Origin: Candidatus Sulfotelmatobacter sp.
GTDB taxonomy: Bacteria; Acidobacteriota; Terriglobia; Terriglobales; Acidobacteriaceae
DNA length: 6,476 nt
Direction: 5' to 3'
Assembly: GCA_030045935.1 (NCBI GenBank)
Contig: JASIEN010000739.1
Location: 1-6,476, forward strand
A program made the translations under genes and the position numbers. The notes beneath the pieces were generated by a model. That model saw only the letters and a program-made list of their open reading frames with translations, did no database searches and was not told where the DNA came from. This document shows, in pieces, positions 6,247-6,476 of the stretch (positions within the stretch are counted from its first letter, which is position 1; every line of letters begins with the position of its first letter).

Positions 6247-6476
6247 TCTGCGTTCTCAGTGGCGGCACCGGCGGGGCGAAGTTCGTCGACGGCCTGCGGC
6301 AGGTGATTCCCTCCGATCAAATCACGTTAATCGTCAATACCGGCGATGACCTGTTGTGGTGGGGGCTTTATGTTTCTCCGGATATTGACTCCATCATGTA
6401 TGTTCTCTGCGGGCTGCTCAGCCGTGAGCGCGGCTGGGGCGTAAAAGGCGACACGTTCTTGTGCCTGCAAGCGATG
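6243..6476 (+). CDS. cofD: CofD-family FO transferase (F420-0 synthesis), 3'-truncated
   Basis: The first 78 codons of a CofD-type enzyme, which joins FO to a phosphorylated C3 acid moiety (2-phospho-L-lactyl, phosphoenolpyruvyl or a related group, carried as a GDP-activated donor) to make F420-0 or dehydro-F420-0. Motifs: nucleotide-binding SGGTGGAKF (6-14) right at the N-terminus, VNTGDD (31-36), GLYVSPDIDS (41-50) and the paired GWG and GDTF (64-72), all characteristic of CofD. ATG 6243 overlaps the cofG stop by 4 bases; AGAGGG (6233-6238) lies 4 bases upstream. The frame stays open to the right edge, so the remaining roughly three quarters of the gene is outside. Which C3 donor it uses cannot be told from this fragment. 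Confidence 0.93.
   Translation, partial: MICVLSGGTGGAKFVDGLRQVIPSDQITLIVNTGDDLLWWGLYVSPDIDSIMYVLCGLLSRERGWGVKGDTFLCLQAM

Overview
The window is an ordinary-looking stretch of bacterial chromosome with moderately high GC (estimated by eye, not counted), tightly packed, holding seven genes. The two end genes are cut by the window edges. A YidC with a periplasmic P1 domain and a signal-peptide-bearing S9A peptidase point to a Gram-negative cell. The YidC and Jag variants, together with F420-cofactor genes, fit Acidobacteriota (Terriglobia-like) best. That assignment is an inference from remembered protein character, not from a search.

Layout: (1) 1-1630, + strand: the 3' part of yidC (membrane insertase) followed by a small jag/khpB-like R3H protein, the usual partner pair from the rnpA-yidD-yidC-jag region. 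(2) 1723-3885, +: a secreted prolyl oligopeptidase (S9A) with its own ribosome binding site, closed by a strong hairpin terminator at 3911-3935. (3) 3945-4932, - strand: msrB (methionine-R-sulfoxide reductase), preceded on its strand by a flavin reductase-like FMN-binding protein. (4) about 5041-6476, +: cofG (FO synthase subunit 1, radical SAM) overlapping by 4 bases the start of cofD (the enzyme that converts FO to F420-0), which runs off the right edge. The cofD fragment was found by reading the frame after cofG.

How the genes fit together: yidC and jag serve membrane-protein biogenesis and RNA binding. The peptidase is an independent periplasmic or secreted digestive enzyme. MsrB and the flavin reductase are redox proteins transcribed leftwards. 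cofG-cofD is the core of coenzyme F420 synthesis, transcribed divergently from the flavin reductase across a gap of about 108 bases. cofH, cofE and cofC are not in view.

I see no CRISPR array, tRNA, rRNA, insertion sequence, toxin-antitoxin pair or defence system, and no gene-free stretch over 300 bases. I did not find a convincing undescribed system. The points most worth a second look are: loss of the groove arginine in YidC, loss of the GxxG loop in the Jag KH domain, a heptamer tandem repeat just after yidC, the missing resolving cysteine in MsrB, and the F420/flavin reductase divergent arrangement.
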